64,000 nucleotides of DNA from the NCBI RefSeq assembly GCF_027789125.1, contig NZ_JAQFVF010000022.1, positions 1 through 64,000 of the forward strand. The letters run 5' to 3'. Under the pieces are notes generated by a model. It was not told the DNA's origin and searched no databases. It saw only the letters and a program-made list of their open reading frames with translations. The translations under genes were made by a program, and so were the position numbers. Of this stretch, positions 1-7,396 are shown piece by piece. Within the stretch, counting starts at the first letter, position 1. The number at the start of each line of letters is the position of its first letter. The stretch comes from Paenibacillus aestuarii. Lineage in GTDB: Bacteria; Bacillota; Bacilli; Paenibacillales; NBRC-103111.

Positions 1-92
1 ACCCCTTGTAGACGACGAGGTTGATAGGTTCGAGGTGGAAGTGCAGCAATGTATGGAGCTGACGAATACTAATCGGTCGAGGGCTTAACCAA
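1..92 (+). rRNA. 23S ribosomal RNA, 3' end (partial)
   Basis: The first ~90 bases match the highly conserved 3' terminus of bacterial 23S rRNA (domain VI end, with the sequence GACGAATACTAATCGGTCGA and the closing GGGCTTAACC that pairs with the 5' end of the molecule). The gene enters from outside the window, so only the last fragment is present. No 5S rRNA sequence follows; a ~85-base spacer leads directly to the tRNA cluster. The exact 3' end is estimated. Confidence 0.93.
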
Positions 93-178
93 AAGTTTCT
101 TAATAAAGAAGCAACACACTTTACGCCAAGTTTCGTATCTAGTTTTCAGGGAATAATAGTACCTGCGATATATATCTT

Positions 179-270
179 GGAGAGATACCCAAGTGGCTAT
201 AAGGGGACCCTCTGCTAAGGGGTTAGACTGCGTAAGTGGTGCGAGGGTTCGAATCCCTCTCTCTCCGCCA
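179..270 (+). tRNA. tRNA-Ser (GCT)
   Basis: Class II tRNA with a long variable arm. The acceptor GGAGAGA pairs with TCTCTCC, the anticodon loop reads CTGCTAA with anticodon GCT, the T-loop is GGTTCGAAT, and CCA is encoded. First of an eight-gene tRNA run downstream of the rRNA. Confidence 0.95.
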
Positions 271-298
271 GTATTCCAAATATATATCAATTTTGTAT

Positions 299-375
299 GG
301 CGGCGTAGCTCAGCTGGCTAGAGCGTACGGTTCATACCCGTAAGGTCGGGGGTTCGAGCCCCTCCGCCGCTACCA
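299..375 (+). tRNA. tRNA-Met (CAT), elongator
   Basis: Cloverleaf starting GGCGGCG and ending CGCCGCTACCA, with anticodon loop TTCATAC (CAT) and encoded CCA. The first acceptor pair G-T and the GTACGG anticodon stem match the usual Bacillales elongator Met tRNA. The initiator would carry a GGG/CCC anticodon stem and an unpaired first base, so initiator identity is unlikely. Confidence 0.92.
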
Positions 376-391
376 TAATGATTACCCAGAT

Positions 392-467
392 GGAGGCTTA
401 GCTCAGCTGGGAGAGCATCTGCCTTACAAGCAGAGGGTCGGCGGTTCGATCCCGTCAGCCTCCACCA
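392..467 (+). tRNA. tRNA-Val (TAC)
   Basis: 76-base cloverleaf. Acceptor GGAGGCT pairs with AGCCTCC, anticodon TAC lies in CTGCCTTACAAGCAG, the T arm is GGCGGTTCGATCCCGTC, and CCA is encoded. Confidence 0.95.
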
Positions 468-473
468 TCATAT

Positions 474-549
<76 letters not shown>

Positions 550-563
550 TTTATACCAAGCGC

Positions 564-640
564 GGAGCCGTGGTGTAGAGGCCTAACATGCCTGCCTGTC
601 ACGCAGGAGACCGCGGGTTCGAATCCCGTCGGCTCCGCCA
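564..640 (+). tRNA. tRNA-Asp (GTC)
   Basis: 77-base cloverleaf. Acceptor GGAGCCG pairs with CGGCTCC, anticodon GTC lies in CCTGCCTGTCACGCAGG, discriminator base G, and CCA is encoded. Confidence 0.95.
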
Positions 641-688
641 CTTATTATTTTTTTGCCCAAATGGGACAAACTATAGATACATACATAA

Positions 689-761
<73 letters not shown>

Positions 762-807
762 TTGAGATGGTTGTGTTACGATAGCGTGGCATAGTCATCT
801 CTGATCT

Positions 808-889
808 GGAGGCTTAGTGAAGTGGCTAAACACGGCAGACTGTAAATCTGCTCTCTCCGAGTTCGGTGGTTCGAATCCATCAGCCTCCA
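808..889 (+). tRNA. tRNA-Tyr (GTA)
   Basis: Class II tRNA of 82 bases with a long variable arm. Acceptor GGAGGCT pairs with AGCCTCC, anticodon GTA lies in GCAGACTGTAAATCTGC. CCA is not encoded. Confidence 0.94.
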
Positions 890-899
890 TTTTCCCTAA

Positions 900-972
900 G
901 AGCCATTAGCTCAGTTGGTAGAGCACCTGACTTTTAATCAGGGTGTCGTAGGTTCGAGTCCTACATGGCTCA
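900..972 (+). tRNA. tRNA-Lys (TTT)
   Basis: 73-base cloverleaf. Acceptor GAGCCAT pairs with ATGGCTC, anticodon TTT lies in CTGACTTTTAATCAG. CCA is not encoded. Last gene of the tRNA run; a terminator follows 18 bases downstream. Confidence 0.94.
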
Positions 973-990
973 CTTTCAAATGAACAACTG

Positions 991-1012
991 AAGACCCGCA
1001 AGGGTCTTTTTT
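991..1012 (+). terminator. Rho-independent terminator of the rRNA/tRNA operon
   Basis: The stem AAGACCC-GCA-GGGTCTT is followed by a run of six T, directly after tRNA-Lys. Confidence 0.85.
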
Positions 1013-1020
1013 GCTGCAAA

Positions 1021-1052
1021 GAAAAAGCATCCTAATAAAGGATGCTTTTTTA
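1021..1052. terminator. Bidirectional terminator hairpin
   Basis: AAAAAGCATCC and GGATGCTTTTTT form an 11-bp stem with a short AT loop, A-rich on one side and T-rich on the other. It lies between the tRNA run and the 3' end of the minus-strand gene at 1050, whose stop codon it overlaps. Confidence 0.8.
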
Positions 1053-1352
1053 GTTTAATCGCTCTGCGACGGAATGCATTTTTTGCGCCATAGATGCTTG
1101 CTTGTCGCGGCGGTCATCGATTTTGATCGATGTGGATACGCGCTGTGCGCCTTGCAGGAAAGGCACTTCATGCACGGCACGCACAACCTCAAACAAACGA
1201 TCCAACGGACCTTCCAGAATGGTGCCCATAGGCGTCATTTCGAATTTTATGTCAGTGTGCTTTTCGAGCTCTTTATGCAGATCAGCTACATAAGCACTGA
1301 GACTGGTCGTTGCTGTGCCGATCGGGATGATTGTAAATTCGGCAATTGCCAT
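1050..1352 (-). CDS. Thiamine-binding protein of the MTH1187/YqgV type
   Basis: 100-residue protein of the MTH1187/YkoF-related fold (DUF77), a small ferredoxin-like domain whose members bind thiamine and form tetramers in the cytoplasm. Visible family features are the N-terminal AIAEFTIIPIGT, the central KFEMTPMGTILEG and a C-terminal RVSTSIKIDDRRD strand. An ATG four codons upstream (1364) is open, but AAGGAG directly abuts it; the ATG at 1352 (MAIAEF) matches how relatives begin, so I chose it. Transcribed alone from a TTGCGC-18-TACAAT promoter. Family assignment is good; the physiological role in this organism is not shown. Confidence 0.85.
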   Translation of the reverse strand: MAIAEFTIIPIGTATTSLSAYVADLHKELEKHTDIKFEMTPMGTILEGPLDRLFEVVRAVHEVPFLQGAQRVSTSIKIDDRRDKQASMAQKMHSVAERLN

Positions 1353-1394
1353 TGGATAACTCATCTCCTTGGTTGATGAAAGTGGTTTTCTTTT

Positions 1395-1424
1395 ATTGTA
1401 GATGAGTTGACAACGCTAGCGCAA
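1395..1424 (-). promoter_or_regulatory. SigmaA-type promoter for the thiamine-binding protein gene
   Basis: Read on the minus strand: TTGCGC, an 18-base spacer and TACAAT, about 30 bases upstream of the start codon. Confidence 0.5.
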
Positions 1425-1446
1425 TTTTTGCAAGGTTAACATACAT

Positions 1447-3015
1447 TCAGCTCCATGAGGCAGCCAATTCGATGATCGCATCAGCGGTTCGGGCCGCCAG
1501 GGCCATGACCGTATTGGTAGGATTGCCTCCGCTTGATGTAACAAACGTGCTGGCATCGCTGATGTACAGATTGGGAATGTCGTGGCATTGCCCATATGCA
1601 TTAACAACAGAGCTTGACGGGTCATTGCCCATGCGGCAGCCGCCCATGATATGAGCGGTATCCGGGACGACATATTCGATTTGACCACCAGCTGCCTTCA
1701 GGATCAGCTTCATGTTATCGATGGCATGATCGATCAGCTTGCGGTCATTGTCGCCATAGCTGAAAGTGACCTTGGCCCGCGGCATGCCGTTATCATCTTT
1801 TTCATCGGAAAGCGTCACATGATTGTCCCGGTTCGGGAGAACCTCGCCAACCATGGTGAGCCGCCCATAAAAGTTATAGTTCAGCATCACTTGCCGCAGC
1901 TTTTCGCCCCAGATCGGGCCTTCAAGCGATTTGCTAATGCCGTTCGCCATGGCGACAGGTCTGGAGCCGTGGGCATGAATCGTATAGCCGCGGGCAAAGC
2001 CACGTCGCTGGTCGGTTTCATAGAAGTCCTGCGTGGAGGCTAATACAGGGGAGCCTTTGTACATACGGACTTCCTGTTCAAACTTGGCATATACATCGTG
2101 GCTGCTGTGCGGCATAATCGCGCGCCCTACCCAGCCGCTGCTGTTGGCAAGACCGTCAGGGAATTGAGCGTTCGCAGAGTGGAACAGCAGACGTGGTGTT
2201 TCTACGACGTTGGCGCATAAAATGACGACTTTTGCCCGTTGGCGGTATGTCGCTCCCTCGTGGACGAAGAGGACGCCGGTCGCTTTTCCGTATTCATTTA
2301 CTTCGATTTGCGTCACCATACAGTCTGGGAGCACTTCTGCACCTGCTTTAACCGCTTTCGGGATATGCACGATGAGCGTGCTGAATTTGGCATTCGGCAT
2401 GCAGCCCTGATTGCAGAAGCCCCTGTTGATGCAGGGCGGACGGTCTTCAAAAGGTGCGGATAGAATCGCTAACGGTGTCGTACAAGATTGGATACCAAGC
2501 GTTTCACAGCCTTTTTGAAACAAATAAGCGTTAGGGCTTAAAGGATTCCGTTCCGGGTACGGATAAGGCCCGTTGAAGTTGCCCCAAGGAAAATGCTTCG
2601 GTCCAGATACAGCGATTTCCTTTTCGATTTTGGCATAGTAGGGCTCAAGGTCCTTATAATGGATCGGCCAGTTCTCGCCGACGCCGTCGATAGATTTGGA
2701 TTTGAAGTCAGACTCGTGAAACCGTAAGAAAACCCCCGTAAAATGCTGGGTTCCCCCGCCTATACCTCTACCTGAATTGTTGTGCCCCATGGTCATGGGA
2801 TCTGCGCCATCAACGAACCGGGTATCCTCCCAGGCCAGGCATTTCATCGCCAGCTCGTCGCTGGCAAAATCTTTTTGCGGGTCACGCCAAGGTCCTGCTT
2901 CCAGTACGACGACCTTCAAACCGGCTTCGCTCAGTTCCTTCGCGAGCACGCCGCCTGCGGCACCAGCCCCCACGATGACGGCATCAACCTCATCTTTTTC
3001 GTGTCTCCATTTCAT
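1447..3015 (-). CDS. GMC family FAD-dependent oxidoreductase, gluconate 2-dehydrogenase-like large subunit
   Basis: 522-residue flavoprotein of the glucose-methanol-choline family. Near the N terminus is the Rossmann motif VGAGAAGG followed by an acidic strand end (VVLEAG) for FAD binding. The C-terminal half has MGGCRMG and SGGNPTNTVMALAARTAD, typical of sugar-acid dehydrogenase alpha subunits. Such enzymes oxidise a polyol or sugar acid carbon and pass electrons to the membrane chain. I chose the ATG at 3015, which overlaps the upstream stop codon as ATGA and has GGGAGG ten bases ahead; an ATG at 3033 is also open but would contain that ribosome site. Third gene of a minus-strand operon behind the small subunit and a LarA-family racemase. 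No cytochrome c subunit is adjacent. The substrate is not known. Confidence 0.85.
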   Translation of the reverse strand: MKWRHEKDEVDAVIVGAGAAGGVLAKELSEAGLKVVVLEAGPWRDPQKDFASDELAMKCLAWEDTRFVDGADPMTMGHNNSGRGIGGGTQHFTGVFLRFHESDFKSKSIDGVGENWPIHYKDLEPYYAKIEKEIAVSGPKHFPWGNFNGPYPYPERNPLSPNAYLFQKGCETLGIQSCTTPLAILSAPFEDRPPCINRGFCNQGCMPNAKFSTLIVHIPKAVKAGAEVLPDCMVTQIEVNEYGKATGVLFVHEGATYRQRAKVVILCANVVETPRLLFHSANAQFPDGLANSSGWVGRAIMPHSSHDVYAKFEQEVRMYKGSPVLASTQDFYETDQRRGFARGYTIHAHGSRPVAMANGISKSLEGPIWGEKLRQVMLNYNFYGRLTMVGEVLPNRDNHVTLSDEKDDNGMPRAKVTFSYGDNDRKLIDHAIDNMKLILKAAGGQIEYVVPDTAHIMGGCRMGNDPSSSVVNAYGQCHDIPNLYISDASTFVTSSGGNPTNTVMALAARTADAIIELAASWS

Positions 3016-3605
3016 GGCTTTGTCGCCTCCCAAGGATCGTGCTGGCCGATTGCGGCTCTAACGTAGCCCCGCGGATAGGCAGGGCCGCCAAAACCGATCT
3101 CTGACCACACCAGAGGGTGAGAATAATAAGCCTCTACGGTAAGCGTAAGAATTTTTTGGAATAGCTCTTTCTGTGGGATTCCGTCCCAAGTTTCGCTCTG
3201 CGGATAGACATTCTCACTGATTTGCTGCATAATCTGCCGCTGCGAATTCTCATCCAGCTCGAAAAAAGGGCAGCTATTCGCTGACCAGCCTGTCTGATCA
3301 ATGGCTTTTAGCCCTTCTCGCAGTAAAATCTTAGCAGCTGGTACACCGGTCTTACGCTGACTTTCACCTTTGTGATCCGATAAGCTTTGATCGATATGGC
3401 AAAGGACGAACTGAATGACCTCTCCGCGCTTGTCATCCATTAGCAGGGAGCACCACACGCGCAGCGTCTCAGCCTCCAAATGATTCAGAAAATGATAATG
3501 ATGTTCACGAACCATTCGGGCATTCACAATCGAGCGGGTATGTGCATCCCAGTGCTCCTGCTCGGTTGTAACGTCGTAAGCGGGGTAGTGTGAACGATGT
3601 TCCAT
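3012..3605 (-). CDS. Gluconate 2-dehydrogenase subunit 3-like protein
   Basis: About 197 residues, resembling the gluconate 2-dehydrogenase subunit 3 family (gamma subunit), the small partner of GMC-type dehydrogenases. Visible features are an N-terminal HYPAYDV, a helical core, the CPFFELDENSQRQIMQ stretch and a C-terminal SHPLVWSEIGFGGPAYPRGY that is characteristic of this family. No Tat or Sec signal is evident, unlike the classical periplasmic enzyme. The ATG at 3605 has GGAGAG about ten bases upstream and is preferred over the ATG at 3623. It overlaps the large-subunit start by four bases (ATGA), indicating translational coupling and a complex of the two products. Confidence 0.75.
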   Translation of the reverse strand: MEHRSHYPAYDVTTEQEHWDAHTRSIVNARMVREHHYHFLNHLEAETLRVWCSLLMDDKRGEVIQFVLCHIDQSLSDHKGESQRKTGVPAAKILLREGLKAIDQTGWSANSCPFFELDENSQRQIMQQISENVYPQSETWDGIPQKELFQKILTLTVEAYYSHPLVWSEIGFGGPAYPRGYVRAAIGQHDPWEATKP

Positions 3606-3686
3606 AGTAAATTCACTCTCCATTGACAGCTATAAGTCCCAGTTGAAAAAAAATCATTGCACGCCTCCCGGCCCATCGGGCTCCGC

Positions 3687-4943
3687 TTAAAGCAGCTTCT
3701 GCGCATGGGGTGGCTTCACTTGTGGGAACGTCATTCCCCCGTAAGGCATAATCGCAATCTCCAGCGATGAATCCGCCAGGTGCTCGGCCAGAAAAGCGTC
3801 CAGTTTGGCAATGGGATGCATGCCGATGAGCTGAACGGCAGCAGGCGGCATCTCTGAATACATATAAACGTCATGTTGTTTCAGCACATGATCGATATGT
3901 TCGACTTTGTGCGCGCCCAGAACAAATGTTTGCTTGAGCTTTTGCGTCATCACAGCACGATCCTGAATGGTTTCGATCCAGGTCTGCAAGGTGCCGTTGC
4001 CGTAATGTTCTTCGCAGCGTGCAACGAGGACAATGGAACCGCCAGGCTTTGTGATGGCGGCGGCGTTTTTTAAGGCTTTTACAGATTGATAAAGCTGAGC
4101 GTCCTTGGGGTGTCCGCCGGGAGAGACGATCACCCAATCATAGCGTTGCGGCACATTGACGAAGAAGATTTGCCGAACTAGCTCTAAGCCTGCGCGATGA
4201 GCGGCGATGATGTCGCCGGCAACCGCACCCAGCAGCTGGCGTTCATGATCCACAATCACGTTCAGCATGAAGTGAATGGGGACAAGTTGCAGAACCTCTT
4301 CAAGGTCTGCACGGATCGCATTATTCGGGTCTCCAAGCGCCGCAGTATACCGTTGAGACAAGCTGTGGTTATGTTCAATCGCTCTCGCCGACGCCGTACC
4401 GGGGAACAAGGCTTTGGCCCCGCCGGAGATGCCGACTAACGCGTGCGGCTCGATATTGCCCGTGGCGATTCGAAATTCAGCGGCCACCACGGACTTGTTG
4501 ATCTCAACAGGCGTTCCGAGAGACGTATGCCCAAGCAGGATGCAGTCCTCGGATAGGGATGAATGATTCATGACCGTCACACGTCGATAGATCTCAGGGC
4601 CGACAAGCTGTATGAGTTCGTCCTCGCTTTGTTTGCGATGGATGCCAAGTGCCACAATGATTCGGATTTGCTGATCCGGTATGCCTGCGAGATTTAAGCG
4701 ATGAATGACGGAGCCCAGAAATAGGTGGCTGGGGCATAAGCGCGTTGAATCGCTAATCAGGATGACAGCGCTTTGGCAGCCTTTTGCAGCCTCCTGGATG
4801 CGTAAACTGTCGATCGGATGGTCCAGAACATGATCCATGCAAGGAGGAGAGGAAAGAACCGGGCGCTGATAGACGATGGAATCCGCCGCAGCATGAGGAA
4901 GCGTCAGCTGAACGCTCCCTTGCCCATAAGGTAACGTGTAAAT
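3687..4943 (-). CDS. larA: Nickel-dependent lactate racemase family protein (LarA/DUF2088), apparent ATT start
   Basis: LarA-family 2-hydroxyacid racemase/epimerase, which uses a nickel pincer cofactor bound to a lysine. Counted from an ATT at 4943, the key residues are His102 (GIHR), His167 (NIEPH) and Lys177 (SGGAKALFPG), close to His108, His174 and Lys184 of Lactobacillus plantarum LarA. The frame has no ATG, GTG or TTG between the upstream stop (4968-4970) and the ATG at 4838. Yet the 35 codons before 4838 encode a typical LarA beginning (YTLPYGQGSVQLTLP), and AAGGGAGGT sits seven bases before ATT. Total 418 residues, as in the family (~424). First gene of an operon with the dehydrogenase pair, so the substrate may be a sugar acid rather than lactate. 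The cofactor genes larB, larC and larE are not in the window. Confidence 0.82.
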   Translation of the reverse strand: MYTLPYGQGSVQLTLPHAAADSIVYQRPVLSSPPCMDHVLDHPIDSLRIQEAAKGCQSAVILISDSTRLCPSHLFLGSVIHRLNLAGIPDQQIRIIVALGIHRKQSEDELIQLVGPEIYRRVTVMNHSSLSEDCILLGHTSLGTPVEINKSVVAAEFRIATGNIEPHALVGISGGAKALFPGTASARAIEHNHSLSQRYTAALGDPNNAIRADLEEVLQLVPIHFMLNVIVDHERQLLGAVAGDIIAAHRAGLELVRQIFFVNVPQRYDWVIVSPGGHPKDAQLYQSVKALKNAAAITKPGGSIVLVARCEEHYGNGTLQTWIETIQDRAVMTQKLKQTFVLGAHKVEHIDHVLKQHDVYMYSEMPPAAVQLIGMHPIAKLDAFLAEHLADSSLEIAIMPYGGMTFPQVKPPHAQKLL

Positions 4944-4975
4944 AAGGTGACCTCCCTTACCAATTATCTACATCT

Positions 4976-4993
4976 AGTTATTTCCAAGTAACT
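4976..4993. promoter_or_regulatory. Palindromic operator candidate upstream of the larA-like operon
   Basis: 18-bp near-palindrome with arms AGTTA and TAACT (7 of 9 base pairs symmetric), 33 bases ahead of the ATT start and inside the 258-base divergent spacer shared with the NlpC/P60 gene. The position fits repression or activation of the operon. No regulator gene is adjacent. Confidence 0.35.
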
Positions 4994-5201
4994 GGATATT
5001 ATGAGCAGAGCTGATCTTTTACAGGGTAAGCATGTAAGGAATGGTAGAGATTCCATAGGTTAATCTGGGGGGGCTACCAGCTAGCTAGATACAGAGGAAA
5101 CATTTTAGGAATGAAAGTCATTTATTTGCCATGGTAACCTGTTACTAGTGAGTGTGAACTTTCCCATTAATACAACTAATCATGCAACGGAGGAAATAAT
5201 T

Positions 5202-6053
5202 ATGGTGAGGAATCTGGCAAAACGAGCGTTAGGTATTACCGCCGCAGTGACAATTGCACTAACAGCAACTACCAGTGTATCCGCATTTGCGGCTAATGAT
5301 GACATGGATGCAGTTTCTTTGGCTAAAAAGATGATCGGTGTCGATTATTCCCGAGGCGCCGAGTCCCCATCTGCAGGTTTTGATTCTTCCGGTTTCATTT
5401 ATTACGTATTTCAAACATTGGATTATACAGTGCCTAGAACGCTGGCCGAGCAGTTGAAAATGAACAAGCCTTCGGTAACTAGCATTTCCAAAGCGGAGCC
5501 AGGCGATGTTTTATTTTTCGGCAGCGGCAAGCAGCCGGATTTTGCAGGGATTTATGTGGGACAAGGTAAAATGGTGATGTCTTCCCAAAGTAAAGACGAA
5601 GTCATTACACGCAATGTGAGCGATTATACATCCAAGTTTATCAGTGGGAAAAGAGTGCTTTCAGCCAATGATCAAACGAAGGCTGCACTAGTCCTGACCG
5701 CTCAAAAATACTTAGGAGTTCCTTACGAATTCGGCGCCAAATATGGCCAGACGAAAACGATGGACTGCTCCTCTTTTGTAAAAACGGTGTTTGCCCAATA
5801 TGACATCACCCTGCCGCGCGTTTCCCGCGACCAAGCAAAAGAGGGTACTTATGTGAGCAAAAGCAATCTGCAAACAGGGGATCTAGTCTTTTTTACAACC
5901 CCGGATTCAGGTAAAAATATTGGTCACGTAGGCATTTACATCGGCGATGGTATGATGATTCATACGTACGGCGAAGGCGGCGTGAAATTTACTTCGATCA
6001 ACAAAGCATGGTGGGCGGACCATTATGTAACGGCTCGTCGCATTTTGAAATAG
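5202..6053 (+). CDS. Secreted peptidoglycan hydrolase with tandem NlpC/P60 domains, first domain inactive
   Basis: 283 residues. A signal peptide (positively charged MVRNLAKR, then a hydrophobic core, cleavage near SAFAA) is followed by two NlpC/P60 cysteine-peptidase domains. The second is intact: Cys189 in MDCSSF, His242 in GHVGIYIG and His254. The first (~residues 33-150) keeps the fold pattern, but the catalytic Cys is Ser62 (FDSSGF) and the His is Phe114 (DFAGIYVG), so it should be catalytically dead and may serve in substrate binding. Active relatives cut D-glutamyl-diaminopimelate bonds in peptidoglycan stem peptides. The ATG at 5202 follows GGAGG by eight bases and gives the correct signal peptide; an in-frame GTG at 5148 lacks a ribosome site. 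Confidence 0.88.
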   Translation: MVRNLAKRALGITAAVTIALTATTSVSAFAANDDMDAVSLAKKMIGVDYSRGAESPSAGFDSSGFIYYVFQTLDYTVPRTLAEQLKMNKPSVTSISKAEPGDVLFFGSGKQPDFAGIYVGQGKMVMSSQSKDEVITRNVSDYTSKFISGKRVLSANDQTKAALVLTAQKYLGVPYEFGAKYGQTKTMDCSSFVKTVFAQYDITLPRVSRDQAKEGTYVSKSNLQTGDLVFFTTPDSGKNIGHVGIYIGDGMMIHTYGEGGVKFTSINKAWWADHYVTARRILK

Positions 6054-6061
6054 ATAAAGCG

Positions 6062-6096
6062 AGAACCCTTCTGCAGCAGGTGTGGAGGGTTCTTTC
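6062..6096 (+). terminator. Terminator hairpin after the NlpC/P60 gene
   Basis: AGAACCCT and AGGGTTCT form a perfect 8-bp stem, followed by a short T run. Confidence 0.55.
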
Positions 6097-6173
6097 CCAT
6101 TTCGGCGCCCGCATATGTTACAATAAAAAGATAGATATAGAGATACACATTAATTACTGGGAGAGAGGAACTC

Positions 6174-7289
6174 ATGGATTGGGAACGAATCAAAGAGCGT
6201 TTGGAAGCGGTTTTACAGGCACCTATGCACATTTATTTGTTACCCGAAGCGGAATGGAACCGTTTGGCGGGAGAACAGCATGAAGGTCAAGGAAGCTTCA
6301 GCCGAAGTGTGATTCGTGGCCAGGATGTACTGTTTTATTTAGCAAAAGAAAACAAGGAAATTCGCATTCTGCAGGTTTCTGAGGTTCCATTGTCATCCTC
6401 TGAGCGCCAACTCGTAGAGTTAATGCTGGAATCCAAACAGACGCAGGAGCGGAAAGTGTGGGGCTCTTATTTATCCGAGGATGAGAGAAAGGCCCATCAA
6501 TTGCGAGAATGGCTGCTGCATCAGATGGAACGCGGCTTAACGCACGCGGAGCTGCCGGATACGCTGGCATCGCAATCTTCGCTGTATTCGACGAAGATCC
6601 CGCTCTTGCTCTACGGCGATTATTCGCAAAATCAAAGCGTATCCTACACCGAGCTGAAAAAGCTGCTGGAATCTTTCTTTGAAGCGGAGATCACGCTGAT
6701 TCCATTGCTGGACAAGGAATGGCTGATTCTAGCCCCGGAAGGGCTGCTCACAAGCGGCAGTGAAGAGCGGGATTTGGATGAGGAGGAAAGCATTGAACAG
6801 ACGCTGGACGCGCTTGGTTCAGGGCTGTACGAGATGCTGGCCAATGAATGGATCGGCGAGTGTCACCTGGCGATTAACTACCCGGTCAAGCCGGCCAAAT
6901 CGCTGCTCACGGCGATTCTTCAGCTGCGCGAGACGATCATGCTGGGCCGGTCGTTCCACGTCAGCAGCAATATGCACCTGCCTTGGGAGCTCCGTCTGGA
7001 AAAGCTGCTGCATCTGGTGCAGGAAGAGGAGAAGGCGGAATTCATGGAGCAGGTGCTCCGCGGCACGGACCATGCGCTAGATGCGGAGACGGTGACCACC
7101 CTGGAGCATTTCTTCGCGCTGGACTGCAATGTCAGCGAGACGGCGAAGAAGCTTTATATTCACCGGAATACGCTTTTATACCGCTTGGACAAGTTCAAGC
7201 AGGAGACCGGGCTGGATGTCCGCACCTTCAATCATGCCGTTTTGGTAAGGTTGGCCTTATTATTGTACAAAGTAACGAAAAGAAAGTGA
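6174..7289 (+). CDS. PucR/CdaR-type transcriptional regulator with C-terminal helix-turn-helix
   Basis: 371-residue cytoplasmic regulator. The N-terminal two thirds show no recognisable catalytic motif and probably form the sensor/GGDEF-like part seen in this family. The C-terminal ~60 residues are the PucR-type HTH: NVSETAKKLYIHRNTLLYRLDKF followed by GLDVRTFNHAVLVRLAL. Relatives such as CdaR and PucR control sugar diacid or purine use. The ATG at 6174 has GGGAGAGAGGA in front of it. It lies just upstream of an MsmX-type ABC ATPase in the same direction, so a role in carbohydrate uptake control is plausible but not shown. Confidence 0.78.
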   Translation: MDWERIKERLEAVLQAPMHIYLLPEAEWNRLAGEQHEGQGSFSRSVIRGQDVLFYLAKENKEIRILQVSEVPLSSSERQLVELMLESKQTQERKVWGSYLSEDERKAHQLREWLLHQMERGLTHAELPDTLASQSSLYSTKIPLLLYGDYSQNQSVSYTELKKLLESFFEAEITLIPLLDKEWLILAPEGLLTSGSEERDLDEEESIEQTLDALGSGLYEMLANEWIGECHLAINYPVKPAKSLLTAILQLRETIMLGRSFHVSSNMHLPWELRLEKLLHLVQEEEKAEFMEQVLRGTDHALDAETVTTLEHFFALDCNVSETAKKLYIHRNTLLYRLDKFKQETGLDVRTFNHAVLVRLALLLYKVTKRK

Positions 7290-7396
7290 TTTTTTTGTGA
7301 GGATTGTGCATAGTCAGTTGTGAGCTTGTAGGGTAAGATGAGGATAGTTAATTTTTGATAAACGAATTCTCGATAAATCGTAGGGGGAATGAAACC

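Noticed and set aside
93..178. 5S rRNA in the spacer after 23S
   Set aside because: No 5S core sequence is present and the interval is too short for a 5S gene.
4839..4943. CTG at 4905-4907 as the larA start
   Set aside because: It would cut off the conserved YTLPYGQG segment and has no ribosome site; the ATT has both in its favour.
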